Source of the DNA: Protopterus annectens
Lineage: Eukaryota > Chordata > Ceratodontiformes > Protopteridae
Assembly (NCBI RefSeq): GCF_019279795.1
Contig: NC_056737.1
Coordinates: 1,194,014,053 to 1,194,078,052, forward strand
Reading direction: 5' to 3'
DNA length: 64,000 nucleotides
Below the pieces are notes generated by a model. The model made no database searches, was not told where the DNA came from, and saw only the letters and a program-made list of their open reading frames with translations. Position numbers and translations under genes: made by a program. Positions 11,954 to 22,800 of the stretch are shown here, in pieces. Positions within the stretch are counted from its first letter, which is position 1; the number at the start of each line of letters is the position of its first letter.

Positions 11954-12064
11954 CAACATCATTGCATCTCCGTTTTGTTGTGGAAATAAAGAGTACAAAC
12001 TGTTTTGGTATCCAGTGTCCTGCTTTAGGTGCATGTGCCTTGTGCTTGTGCATTACTCGGATTA

Positions 12065-12274
12065 CTTATAAACAATGCCCTGTTCATGCACTGAATGGTC
12101 ACACTATTCACTAGTTTCAAACTGCCTCACTTAAGTAAACAAACCCTCTGACTGCTCATAGGACCACTGCTAAACAAGGTCACATGCAGCTCCTCTCATC
12201 CACTGGAAGGACACAGTGCTCACGTTTGTGTAACCACTCAGCTCACCCTATAGAAACAGTCTTACTGCTTGTAG
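12065..12274. repeat. 101-bp array, diverged right part
   Basis: Degenerate units with TAGGACCACTGCTAAACAAGG and CATCCACTGGAAGGACACAG continue the array interrupted at 10660. They lead into the shorter 60-bp repeat. Confidence 0.6.
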
Positions 12275-12692
12275 GAACACTAGTAAACAAGGCATTTCAC
12301 AGCATTACTAGTCTAAAAAATAATCCACAGAACAGGAACACTAGTAAACAAGGCATGTGACAGCATTACTAGTCTAAAAATAATCCACAGAACAGGAACA
12401 CTAGTAAAAAGGCATGTCACAGCATTACTAGTCTAAAAATAATCCACAGAACAGAAACACTAGTAACAAGGCATGTGACAGCATTACTAGTCTAAAAATA
12501 ATCCACAGAACAGGAACACTAGTAAACAAGGCATGTCACAGCATTACTAGTCTAAAAATAATCCACAGAACAGGAACACTAGTAACAAGGCATGTGACAG
12601 CATTACTAGTCTAAAAATAATCCACAGAACAGGAACACTAGTAAACAAGGCATGTCACAACATTACTAGACTAAAACTAATCCACATAACAT
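12275..12692. repeat. 60-bp tandem array, about 7 units
   Basis: About seven copies of a 60-bp unit containing GGAACACTAGTAAACAAGGC, ATGTGACAGCATTACTAGTC and AATAATCCACAGAACA, with single-base deletions in some. Its first 30 bases align with the start of the 101-bp unit (GGACCACTGGTTAACAAGAT...), so the 60-bp repeat looks like an internally deleted derivative that amplified separately. Confidence 0.85.
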
Positions 12693-13994
12693 TGTTGTCT
12701 TTTTTCCCCTGCAGATTGACCATTACATGTTTTGTGTTGACAATCAATGTTAAAGGGCACCTCTTCCTATCTACCTAGTTATTGGTGCAAAAATAGATAA
12801 CATTAGTTATTGAAGCCACAGCTAAGAGTCAATGTTTAAAGACATGCAGTGACTTTCCTACCTTCATACAGTTTTTCAGAAGGACAACATTTGTGTTAAG
12901 TGCTGAAGCTAGGTTAAGGATTCTCAGACTTTCACTGGGCATGCTCACTCTGATTAAGTAGGAACAAGACCCTCTTTACAGGAGTTGAAATGAGACTATA
13001 TATTTGGGTATGTGCTACAGTATTTGCCATACAGTCATTGAGGGATGACGGATTGGTTAAACCACCCCAAATCCTCATTCGAAACAAAGAAATTGCCTTG
13101 AAGAAATCATTAAAGATGGCTCACTTGGTTGGTGACCTGCACTGTGATCATCTGGTAAGTTTAACAGTACAGTTATCTGATCTGACAAATGAAGGTATGA
13201 CAGTGAGTAAAGAATAAATGGTATTTGTGTTTGAGAGAACAACATTGAGTATGTTGGTGCTGGTAGTGGAACAGGATAATATATGATCAAGGCAGTTTGC
13301 AATGACAAAGTCATAGAAGCGTCAGCCATATTTATTTGTAAAGATATACATCTGCCAGTTTGTGGAAAGGTAGTTAAAGTGCCCAAGAAAGATGCCATTT
13401 GGGGTAATGGAAAGGAACACTAGTTTATTAAGCTATGTTTTATGATTCATGGGTGTCATTGATGGGGTTCTTTAGTTGGATAGGATGCAGTATGAAGTCT
13501 TGTTTACTGATATTAGGACATAAAGGCATGTAAGGTCACTGCCTTTGTCAATTAGTGTAGAGGTGGTTGTGTGCTGACAAATACCATCAGTGTTACCGCT
13601 ACCTTCACTTTTGAGCCCAAATAAGTGATAAGCAGAGAATCTCGGTGAGCAGAGAGTACTGTCACAGGTATAAAACAAAGTTCAAGTGATAGTATAAAAA
13701 TCTATGTTTTCCAATGTTCAGAATGCCTCAAGGGTGGGCATTTTGTTACGTAGGCTTGTAGTATTGAACAGCACTGCATTTAATATTTGTCCAATCTGAA
13801 TTTACATTGCCTAAAAAAGACACTAGAGGGGTAGCAAAAGTCTTAACCAGTATGTAAAAGCCCTGATGAGATAGGTACATACCTCAAACTTTGAGGAAAT
13901 GGGTATTACTGTCTGTCTTATTCCCTACAAGTCAACATGCTTTGGACACCCTCAGAATGACTCCAGTAATTAAGCCAAATATTGAAGCTAATCA
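12693..13994. other. Non-coding DNA, one weak exon-like segment
   Basis: No recognised element. At 13035-13154, 120 open bases sit between a CATACAG acceptor-like end and a strong GTAAGT donor on the plus strand, but the peptide matches nothing I know. I leave it as unassigned. Confidence 0.35.
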
Positions 13995-14872
13995 TCTTTT
14001 GCTTATATCATGACATCTTTAATCCTAAATTATCTACTACAAGAAAACTTACTCACCCCCTACACAACATGACTTTCGCCTTAAACATAGCACACTACAG
14101 CTCTTGTATTTTTTATCAACACCATCTCCCTGACTAGAGACAGTAACAAACTAGTGTCTTGCCTATTCCTTGATCTTTTTAAAACAGTCAACACAGTTGC
14201 TCACCGCCTGTTGTTGGCCAAACTCTTTGTCCTTAATTTCTCAACTTCAACAATCTCCTGGTTTTCTAGTTACATCAATAACCATCAGCAGTCTGTAAAA
14301 TGGCTCTCTACGTTCTCCCTTGTTCTTCCTATCAAGATGGGAGTTCCCCAAGGATCTCTTCTGGGTCCTTTATTCTTCAACATCCTTACTAATCTACTCT
14401 ATACTTCTTGTCCACAATCATCACTCGTGCCGTATGCGGATGACTCTACAGTCATCACTATTGCTGATACTCTCTCTGTTCTTAACACCATTACCCAAAA
14501 ATCCTTCCTATCCATTGAAAACTGGCTTTCTAAGAATCAGTTAATCCTAAATCCTAAGAAGACTAAACTCTTGCTTTTTCTACCAAAAAACAATCACCTC
14601 AAATCTACTTTCTATATCTCATTTCAAAACAAAACACCTATCACAGTTGAATCAAGCACTAGCTTCTTGGGGTCATAATAGATGACCAACTCAAATGTGA
14701 CTTCAATGTACACAACTGCATAAAAAAACACCAAAAACTTTGTCTTCATTACAGAAATAAAAGATTCCTGTCAAATAAAGCCAACATCTCTCTCTCCCAT
14801 GCCTACCTTCTCCCAAGCCTATTTTACAGCTTACAAATCTTCACCAATCTTCAGAACTCTCTCTTTTATATA
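13995..14872 (+). mobile_element. L2-like LINE RT fragment, copy B2
   Basis: A fragment truncated at both ends, covering the RT palm. It has a decayed motif A (CLFLDLFKTVNTVAH at about 14158), then MGVPQGSLLGPLFFNILTN at 14337 and PYADDSTVIT at 14430, followed by NPKKTKLLLF. The main open stretch is 14154-14678 (174 codons). It is closest to copy B3 (shared LPIK.GVPQ and SSL..YA.DSTVI). It ends abruptly near 14872 where L1-like sequence begins, so the L1 may have inserted here or the junction may be a rearrangement. Confidence 0.8.
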
Positions 14873-17157
14873 TCATAGACACACCCATGACAATATTAAA
14901 AGGATAATTTCTCCTACAGAGTATGTTAATAAAGAAAATTAAGAAACACTCATAACTGGCTTAGATATAGAGAAAACATTTGATTCCTTAAATTGGAACT
15001 ATTTATTCAAAATGCTGGTGTTATTTGAATTTTCTCCTTCCTTTGTTCATCTACTAAGGAATATATATATATATATAATGTTAAGCTAGGTCCTTTCACC
15101 TCTGAATCTATACATACAACAAAGGGTTCTAAACAAGGATGTCCCATGTCACTGGTTCTATTTTCTTTGGCTATTGAAATATTGGCAGATTCAATACATA
15201 ACAATAAAAAATCAAAGGAGTAGATGTTTATGAACAATACATTTCTGACGTAATGCTCTTTGTTGATGACATATTAACATTATCCAATGCACAAGAGACA
15301 TTAGAAGAATTAGATATTTTAATTGACACATTTTACAGGACTTCAGGACTCCATTTCAATAAATCAAAATCAAAATTTTTATTTTTTAAATAAAAAAGAA
15401 TGGCAGACAAAGGGGAATCACATTATAGGGAAACAAGAATTTACTTTAAAATATCTGGGAACTGAGTTATGCAAGGATAATAATGAATTAGTCTGAAAAA
15501 ACTACAATAATATCATCAATACAATTAAAATCTCTGTGGAAAAGTGGAACAAAATAATATCAACATTTGAAGATAGACTACAGTTAATAAAAATGGTTTT
15601 ACTACACAAGATTCTATATATAGCTTTGGCAATACAACTGTTACCAGAAAGGAATATACTCAAAGAAATAAACTCAAGTCTAATAAAATGTTTATGGTTT
15701 CCCAAAAGAAACAGAATAGCTTTAATACATCATATCAGACCATGGAAACAGGGAGGATTACATTTTCCTGATATAGAAACATATATATAAAAGCATTAAT
15801 ATCCAAAACAATCTCAGATTAGATAAGTCCAAATTATTGTGCAAATTGGAAAGAATTACTAACTGTAATATCAATAAATGAATTTGATTTACAAAAAACA
15901 AATAATAGATAAAATCAATTCGCCAAGGCACATGTTATGCATTAGTATGCAATATAACATAACTAAGCCCACTAAAACACATATGAATAATTATTACATT
16001 GACTCATTTAGGAAAATTATTAATGCAAATATAGATTTAAAAATCTGGTTTGATCTTTTAACACCATTCATAGTTACAAAGAACTATCCACATAAAATAT
16101 ACAGAGAAATAATTAATTCCTGGGAACAGAAAGGATTTGTTTGTTGGTTTCAATGTATCAAAGAACTAAACATTCTGGACATACAGACAATAGAAACAAC
16201 ATACAAAATTCCACAACAAGACTGGCTAACTGCGCAAAGCATTCTGACGTATTCGCAAGATTTATGCAGAATAATTAGTAATTCTTCATTTAAAGAAATA
16301 GCCAAACTTATGAAATACCTATATGAAACCATATATAATGATAATGACATGGGAAATAGTATCTTAAAATTTTACAAGATATTGATAAATTATAAAACAA
16401 CACCCAAATCCTCATATTGGAATAATATAACAAAAGGACACTCATTGCAGCTAACTGAAGAAATTAAGTCAAATATTTTATTATCAATAAAACATACATC
16501 CTTTACACAATACTGGAAAGTTTTTAATTGGAAATGCTTGGACAGAGCATTCTTAACTCGATAGAATTACTAAAATTAATTCTTCCACAAAGGGAATATG
16601 TTGGAGGTGTGAGCAAATACACAATGCAGATTGGAATAACATTTCTTCGACTGTGTTAAAATTAAGCCATATTGGAATGGTATTAAAAACTTTTTACAAT
16701 CTTTATTTAATGAATCATTTAACTTATCTAAAGCTCTAGTATTATTAAATGTGTACGAAGGTCCTCATTTGAACAGGTCAAACATGTATCTAGTATGGAC
16801 TATACTTGCAATTTCAAGGAAGTGTATAACAAGAAGATGGAATACAAACACAATACCAACTTTGGAAGACTTCTACAGCCTACTGAAGACCACAGCATTA
16901 TTGGAAATTAAAATTAAAGAATTAAGTATTCATCCTAAGCCATTTATTAACAATCCATGGAAAAAAAGTCTTATCATTGACACTTTACAATAACTAAACA
17001 GATACACTCTGATAACTGGACGGTTATACCTATAAAGTAATTGTATATATTGAGCTCTGTTATAGTGTCAGGCTGATGTAAATAGTGAACATAGTTATTT
17101 AAGATGTTATATACAAATACTATGGAATTTATTCAACTGTATTTGAAAAAAAAAAAG
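14873..17157 (+). pseudogene. L1/Tx1-like LINE ORF2, 3' two-thirds
   Basis: A second, distinct RT lineage. Motif A is LDIEKTFDSLNWNYLF at about 14963, then a decayed GSKQGCPMS at about 15128. Motif C is FVDD at about 15259, followed by LHFNKSKSKFLFF. After frameshifts the thumb region follows (15536-15790, WFPKRNRIALIHHIRPWKQG) and an open 228-codon stretch (15878-16564). The C-terminal CWRC knuckle and H residues are at about 16600-16625. A final piece (16751-16993) and a short poly(A) at 17147-17157 end the copy. The A-rich coding strand and QGCP/CWRC motifs separate it from the CR1- and L2-like copies. Confidence 0.8.
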
Positions 17158-17182
17158 GACTCTCTCTTAATAAAATTAGAAA

Positions 17183-17400
17183 CTTCAGTGGATATAAAAA
17201 GTGTACACACCCCTGTTAAAATGCCAGGTTTTTGTGATATAAAAAATGAGACCACAATAAATCATTTCAAAACTTTTCCCACGTTTAATCTGACCTATAA
17301 CCTGTACAATTCAATTGAGAAACAAATCTGTTAGGGGAAAAATATAAAAAAATAAAAAAACATGCAATAACCTGGTTGCATAAGTGTGTTCTCAGTGTTG
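17183..17400. mobile_element. Tc1/mariner-like transposon terminal fragment
   Basis: The segment starts CTTCAGTGGATATAAAAAGT and continues with ACACACCCCTGTTAAAATGC, a terminus that recurs in fish and amphibian genomes as part of Tc1-like transposons. The match fades after GCATAAGTGTG near 17388. No transposase sequence and no opposite terminus are visible, so this is a broken terminal relic. Confidence 0.55.
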
Positions 17401-18756
17401 GTATGATACTGCTCAAGGCTTGTTTCTTTGCAAACATAATCAGACAGCACCACCATATCCCTCTTCATACAGTCTAAGGGACCGCATCACAAGTCAAGCA
17501 CTTGAAACTTGAAAAATGACTATGTCATAGTCATACTGGGGGTGGATGGGCTTGAGTGTCTTGTTGAAGTTAGGGATTCTAGTCCCTGCGAGGCAGTTGA
17601 CTGTCACCTGGTCTCACAGGTACATCAGTGCACTGAACTATTGTGTCACATATTACAAGTACATAACCATGGCAGGTAGACTGGTCTTGTAGCCTGAAGG
17701 GCTTGACCAAATCCCTCTACTAGTGTCTAAGGCAGTGGAAGAAGCTATCCTTGGTATGGAATGGGCATTACAGTATGATAAAGTCTGGCTGCCTTGAACT
17801 CTGCCATCAGATTTGATTAAAAACAGTTCCACAACATCTTGGAGTAACCCCTTTCTACACTTATTTTATATATTAGATTATGCAAGTGCTGATTTAAATT
17901 ATCTGCTTTGCACTCTGGTAATTTTTCTCTAGTTTCTTCCCTGTGATAAGAAAAGGGGCTACACTGCCACTCATTTGTGTTAGGCTGTGACATGGCCAAT
18001 CTGCCTTGAACTCTGCTAATGAATTGAATTGAAACACAGATTGACAACACCTGGAAAGTAACTTTTTTAAATTAATAGAGTGTGCTAGTTAATGCTAATT
18101 ATAAGTCCTGTTTTATAGTGTAGTAATTTTTCATCTGCACCTAGTTTAGTTGATTCTCCAGGTGAAAGCGAAGGCTATTACTGGTATTTCTGGCTTGGAT
18201 TACTACTGGTTGTAAAGCAGTATTTACATTAATTTTCTTGAGTGCATTTGTGGCCCATGAAACTGATTCACACCTGCTAGCAGACAGTTTATGAAGGGTC
18301 AGATTTCTGACTGTTAGCAGGCTGGACATAATTTACCTGGAGTTCAGAGATGCAGTAAATTTAAACATGAGAAAAAGTAATTTAAACCAAGAAATCACAT
18401 CAGCGTGTTGCCTTAATAACTTAAATAAACTATTTAGCTGGCATTTAAACTGTTAAATTGCAGCCCCAAATACCACAGATCTGGTTCTACACAACCTACA
18501 TTGGACCTATAGCACTTTGGTAGGCTTTAAAGCACTGTCTGAGAGAGATAATGCAGTCCCAAAAACATATGCTGTAGGAGTGAAGTGGAATACAGTGTGA
18601 TCAGTGGTCTAGCTAAAAATGACTTCAGTGCTTTAAAGGTATTATTGCTTTCAAACAGCACTTCTCTCTATATTGCAGGGCAGTGACAGCCCATTTTAAA
18701 CTCTGCAGTAAGATTTGACTTGGAAAGACGTCCTACAACATCTGGGAAGTAAATCT
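17401..18756. repeat. Unclassified diverged repeat, several copies
   Basis: Segments around 17790-17910, 18000-18170 and 18690-18755 share an ordered set of motifs: CTTGAACTCTGC, ATTTGA, ACAACATCTGG.AAGTAA, then GCTGATTT..., TCTGC..., GGTAATTTTTC and ATCTGCACCTAGTTTAG. A further segment lies at about 24121-24215 on the far side of LINE B3. This looks like an old repeat family whose last copy was split by that LINE. I cannot name it. Confidence 0.4.
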
Positions 18757-19229
18757 TTTTATTTATTTATTTGACATTTGCTGACTGGGAAAGTCCAACT
18801 GAGCAAGTGCCCTTTTTCAGCGGAAGCCCAGGGACAAAAGCTCCACAGAAGAAACAATTGCATAATAATAATTCATAAGCTCACAAACAAGCAACAACAT
18901 GCATAATTACAATTTGTATAACTCATATGAAATAAAATTATATACAAAGTGTCAGGGTAAGTATATCACACAATTGAACTATACAGAAAAGGGAAAGCAC
19001 TCCCAGGCATAATGGTGATATACAATAAGATTAAATTCACAAATGCACACAAACATATGGAATAAGTGTAGAGACAGGGTTTACTAGCTCACAATCAAGT
19101 AAGTAATTATGTAAAAAATATGAGAAGTTGGAGGTAGTTATGTTTTGACACGGCTGGTAGGATGAAAGACAGCATATTGCTGTGTCTAGGTTTAGAAATT
19201 TAAACAATTGAAGTAAGAGTTTGTAGCTA

Positions 19230-19610
19230 TGTGAGTAATGAGAGCATTATTCAGAGAATAAGGAAGGTATGGTAGCTATATGAATAATGAGAGAAATGAA
19301 AGTATTATTCAGAGTATTATTCAGAGTAATAAGGAAGGTATGGTAGCTATGTGAGTAGCTATGTGAATAATGAGAGAATTGAGAGTATTATTCAGAGTAA
19401 TAAGGAGGGTATGGTAGTTATGTGAATACTGAGAGAAATGGGAGTATTATTCAGAGTAATAAGGAGGGTATGGCAGCTATGTGAGTAGCTATGTGAATAT
19501 TGAGAGAAATGAGAGTATTATTCAGAGTAATAAGGAGGGTATGGTAGCTATGTGAGTAGCTATATGAATAATGAGAGAAATTAGAGTATTATTCAGAGTA
19601 ATGTTTCTGC
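19230..19610. repeat. About 71-bp tandem repeat inside LINE B3
   Basis: Five to six units with GTATGGTAGCTATGTGAGTA, AATGAGAGAAATGAGAGTAT and TATTCAGAGTAATAAGG, some lacking the duplicated AGCTATGTGA segment. It lies in the 3' part of LINE B3, about where the C-terminal codons or the start of the 3' UTR should be, and seems to have expanded within the element. Confidence 0.75.
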
Positions 19611-22438
19611 TGTGCAAGCTTAGATTCCTCCAGGCTAAAGTGGGTATGTAGTTATAGAGCTTTTGGCCTATGGATTTTTTTGGGTTTGTAAACTTCCAGC
19701 AGTGGGGAGATAAAAGGACAGGCAGAATGTTTGTTTAAGATAGAATGAATCATAAGGAGCTGAGAGTAGAGAAGTCAGTGGGGGAACTCTACCCAGTTTA
19801 AGAGATTGAGGGACTGGCAATGATGTGTCTTTAAGGTATGGTTAGCAGCAAATCTAGCAACTTTGTTTTAGGTGGATCCCAGTTTGGAATGGAGAGAGGC
19901 TTGTTATTATTTGTGAACTGTAGAGAAGCCTATGAAGCAGAAAGGCTTGGGCAAGAGTAAGTCTAGAGTCTTTTGTGAGAAGTTTGCTATTTCTATATAG
20001 AAGCCCCAATTTTTTATGTGTTTTTTTGATACAGTGGTGGACATGGAGGTCAAATTTGAGTTGGTCATTTATGATGACTTCAAGCAGTTTGGTGTGAGAT
20101 TCAGCATTGATGACAGTGTTGTCAAGGGATGTATTGGAGAAGGTAGGGTTGAGATGTGAGAGAGATTTGGGTAAGAAAAGAAGAAGCTTAGTATTTTTAG
20201 GATTTAGGATGAGTTGGTTATTGGAGAGTTAAAGGAGTTTTGTGTGAGGAGTTGAAGGTCAGAGATGACTGTGGAGTCATATGCATATTGTATAAGAGAG
20301 GAGTCAGGACAGGAAGGATGCAAGTAATTAGTGAATATATTAAATAATAAGAGATCAAGAATTGACCATTGAGGAACACCTGTTTTGATGGGGAGAAGGG
20401 GAGACATTGAGGAGAGCCATTTAACTGATTGCTGTCTATTAGTGAGACAGCTTGAGAACAAGAAAATCGTGGCACTGGATAGGTTGAGGTCAGAGAGTTT
20501 GGGGAGTAATATAGGATGACAGTTGGTATCAAATGTCTTAGGTCAGGAAAGAAACATGAAGTACATTTGCAATTGTCTATGGCAATGGAGATTGAGTTTG
20601 TGAAGGAGATGAGTGCAGTAGTAGTGCTATGATAAGGATGGAATCCATGTAGTGTGTTTGTAATTAGGTTTTCTATGAGTAGGTAGCCCAAGAGTTGCCT
20701 ATATACACATTTTTCAAGTGTTTTGGACAGGAAAGACAGAACTGCTATAGACCAGAAGTTAGATAGTTCTGTAGAGTTGCCCCCTTATGGAGAGGTATGG
20801 TATAGAATTGTTTCCAGAGCAAGGGACTGGTGGATTCACTAATAGATTGGTTTGTAAGAATAGAAATGGGGCAGGCTAAGGAGTTAGCAGCTAATCTGAT
20901 GAAGAGAGGAGGTAGGTTGTCCAAAGAAGTAGAGCAAGGCTTGAGCTTGAGAAGGACGTATTTTATATAGCTAGTAGAGATTGGTTGTAAAGAAAAGGAG
21001 TTATTGTTGTTTGTACAAGAGGAGGGGTCAGGTCGATTATGGGAGTATGGGGGTCTGCTTAGATGGAGTGGATGGATTTATGGGGTTTGGGGAGTTAAGA
21101 GATTGGTTGGTTTGCTGATAGAATCAATGAAATGGAAGTTGAATATGGTAGCGGTTTCAGTTGAGGTGTTATTAGGACAAGGGTTTGGGGCTGCTGGGTT
21201 ATCAGGGTGCAGGATTTGGTTAATAGAGTTCCAAAATTTACTGGGGTTATTATGATGAGTTTTTGGGGGTTGAAATAAAAGTTTTCCTTGTCAAGAGTAA
21301 TTTGTTTTTTGGTGAGGCTACTTAGTTCATTGTAGGTTTGAAGATGAATGGGAGATTGTGTCTTAGTCTAGAGTTTCCAGGCAGAGTCTCTTTTTCGAAT
21401 GAGAGCATGAGTAGATGGGGTTCACCAGAGAGAGAGTAAGGATTTAACTCTTTGTTTTCTAAAAGGAGCAGCTATGATAGATATGAGTATCCTGTCTATG
21501 ATAGAGCAGGTGGTGTTGGGTTTATTGAAGTGAGTGGGGGGGGGTAACTAGTTGTGAGAAGCTATGAAGGTTGATGCTAGAACCAGGAGTGGTTAGATGT
21601 AAGAGATAACCAGTTGATGTTGACATCTCCTAACAGGATAGTTTTGTTAATTACATTGCATATGAACCAGGAGACTGTGTATTCTAGTACTGAGGTATTG
21701 TCTCTAGGGAGAATATATATAGCAGCTAGCATTAGTGTTTTAAAATCATTTAATTAACAGTTCACAGAGTTCAGCTGGAAGAAACTGAGGGTGTGTGCTG
21801 TCTAACAGATAGAGATTGAGTTGTTGGGATTAAATTATGGTAACACCACCACCTTTCCTTTTAGGTCTGTCAAGGTGGAAGGTATTGTAGCCAGGGGGCA
21901 GAAATTCTTTATCTAGGAAGTGAGGTTTGAGCCAGGTTTTTGTGAGAGCTATGATAGCAATAGTGTATTTGTTGATTAGTGCATGGAATTCCTTAATTTT
22001 AAGAGGCTACAAATTTTAAGACAGAGGAAGTTTAGATTATTGGGGGGGGGGGGACTGCTGGGATGTATGTTGTGTACAGTGGCAGGTAGAAGTGTTGTTG
22101 TGGATGTGTCCAGGGTTAGGGTGGATGTCTCCTGAGAGTATTGTAAGTCTGAAGAAGTGGAGTACTGAAGGAAAGTTGAAGTAGTGACATTTTGTTTTGA
22201 TTTTGAGACGAATAGGGGAGTTGGGGAGTTGATTTTTGGAAAGACTGGGTTGAAGGTAGGAAGTATTGATGGAGCTGTGATAAAAGAATAGAAGGTTTGG
22301 GAGTATAGAGTGTGGTGAATGGAGGTATGGGAGATAAGGGAGGGATAGATAGGGATGTTTTATGAGGTGAGGAAGGACAGAAGCAAAAGACGAGGTGGAG
22401 CAGTGAAAAGAATTAGCTATATGGTGGGGTAGAAACAA
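19611..22438 (-). pseudogene. L2-like LINE polyprotein, copy B3 (broken)
   Basis: The open leader (22438 down to 22037, 133 codons) contains a hydrophobic stretch and ILSGDIHPNPGH, resembling a 2A-type motif with H in place of the usual E and with the final P lost. The endonuclease follows: IIALTKTWLKP near 21930, GGGVTII near 21840 and GDVNINW near 21620. The RT has LAANSLACPISIL and SPLLWKQFYTIPLHKG (about 20740-20900), GVPQWSILDLLLFNIFTN (about 20340) and YAYD in place of YADD (about 20283). Stops and frameshifts throughout, with a mutated catalytic Asp, make it inactive. Confidence 0.75.
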
Positions 22439-22479
22439 GATAGTCTGAAGCGGTGGGAAGGCTGATGAAAATATTGGCT

Positions 22480-22800
22480 GAATATGAGTGAAAGTGGAGT
22501 GTTGAAGTACTTTGGTTGAGGTAGCGTGTTGAGAGTTCTGAGTGCTGAGGGGTGAGAGAATTTGAGAGAGAGAGGGGAAGAGATGAGGTACTGTGTTAAG
22601 AGTTCTGACTGATGAGGTGAGAGGGAATTTGAAGTAGGTTTAGTTGAAGTGGTGTATTGAGAGTTTTGAGTGATGAGGGATTACAGAATTTCAGCAGAGG
22701 GGGAATAGATGAGGTAGTGTGTTGACAGTCCTGAGTAATGAGGGGTGAAATAATTTGAGAAGTGGAGGAGTAGTGTTAGATAAGGCAGTAGTACTAGGTA
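22480..22800. repeat. Tandem repeats in the 5' region of LINE B3
   Basis: About four imperfect units of 65-75 bp share GAGGTAG.GTGTTGAGAGTTC, TGAG..ATGAGGGGTGA and GAATTTGAG. They lie immediately upstream (minus strand) of the leader ORF, in the position where copy B4 carries its 104-bp array. Confidence 0.65.

Larger units (their letters stand above)
10664..12064. mobile_element. Palindromic Penelope-like element (two 3' ends head to head)
   Basis: Left arm 10664-11354 and right arm 11386-12064 are near-perfect inverted copies separated by a 31-nt spacer. The arms differ mainly by a roughly 12-nt AT-rich indel near 11300. Neither arm codes for protein. Each arm, read outward, carries a hammerhead-like core (CTGAAGAAG...GAAAGCGCT) followed by an AATAAA-containing end, the arrangement also seen at the 3' end of the coding PLEs in this window. 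A 15-bp duplication TACTTATAAACAATG (10623-10637 and 12063-12077) suggests that the whole palindrome plus 26 bp at its left end arrived as one insertion. Confidence 0.75.

Noticed and set aside
12690..12760. Pyrimidine tract plus CCCCTGCAG resembling a splice acceptor
   Set aside because: A stop soon follows in every useful frame and no donor is near. It lies at the edge of the 60-bp array.
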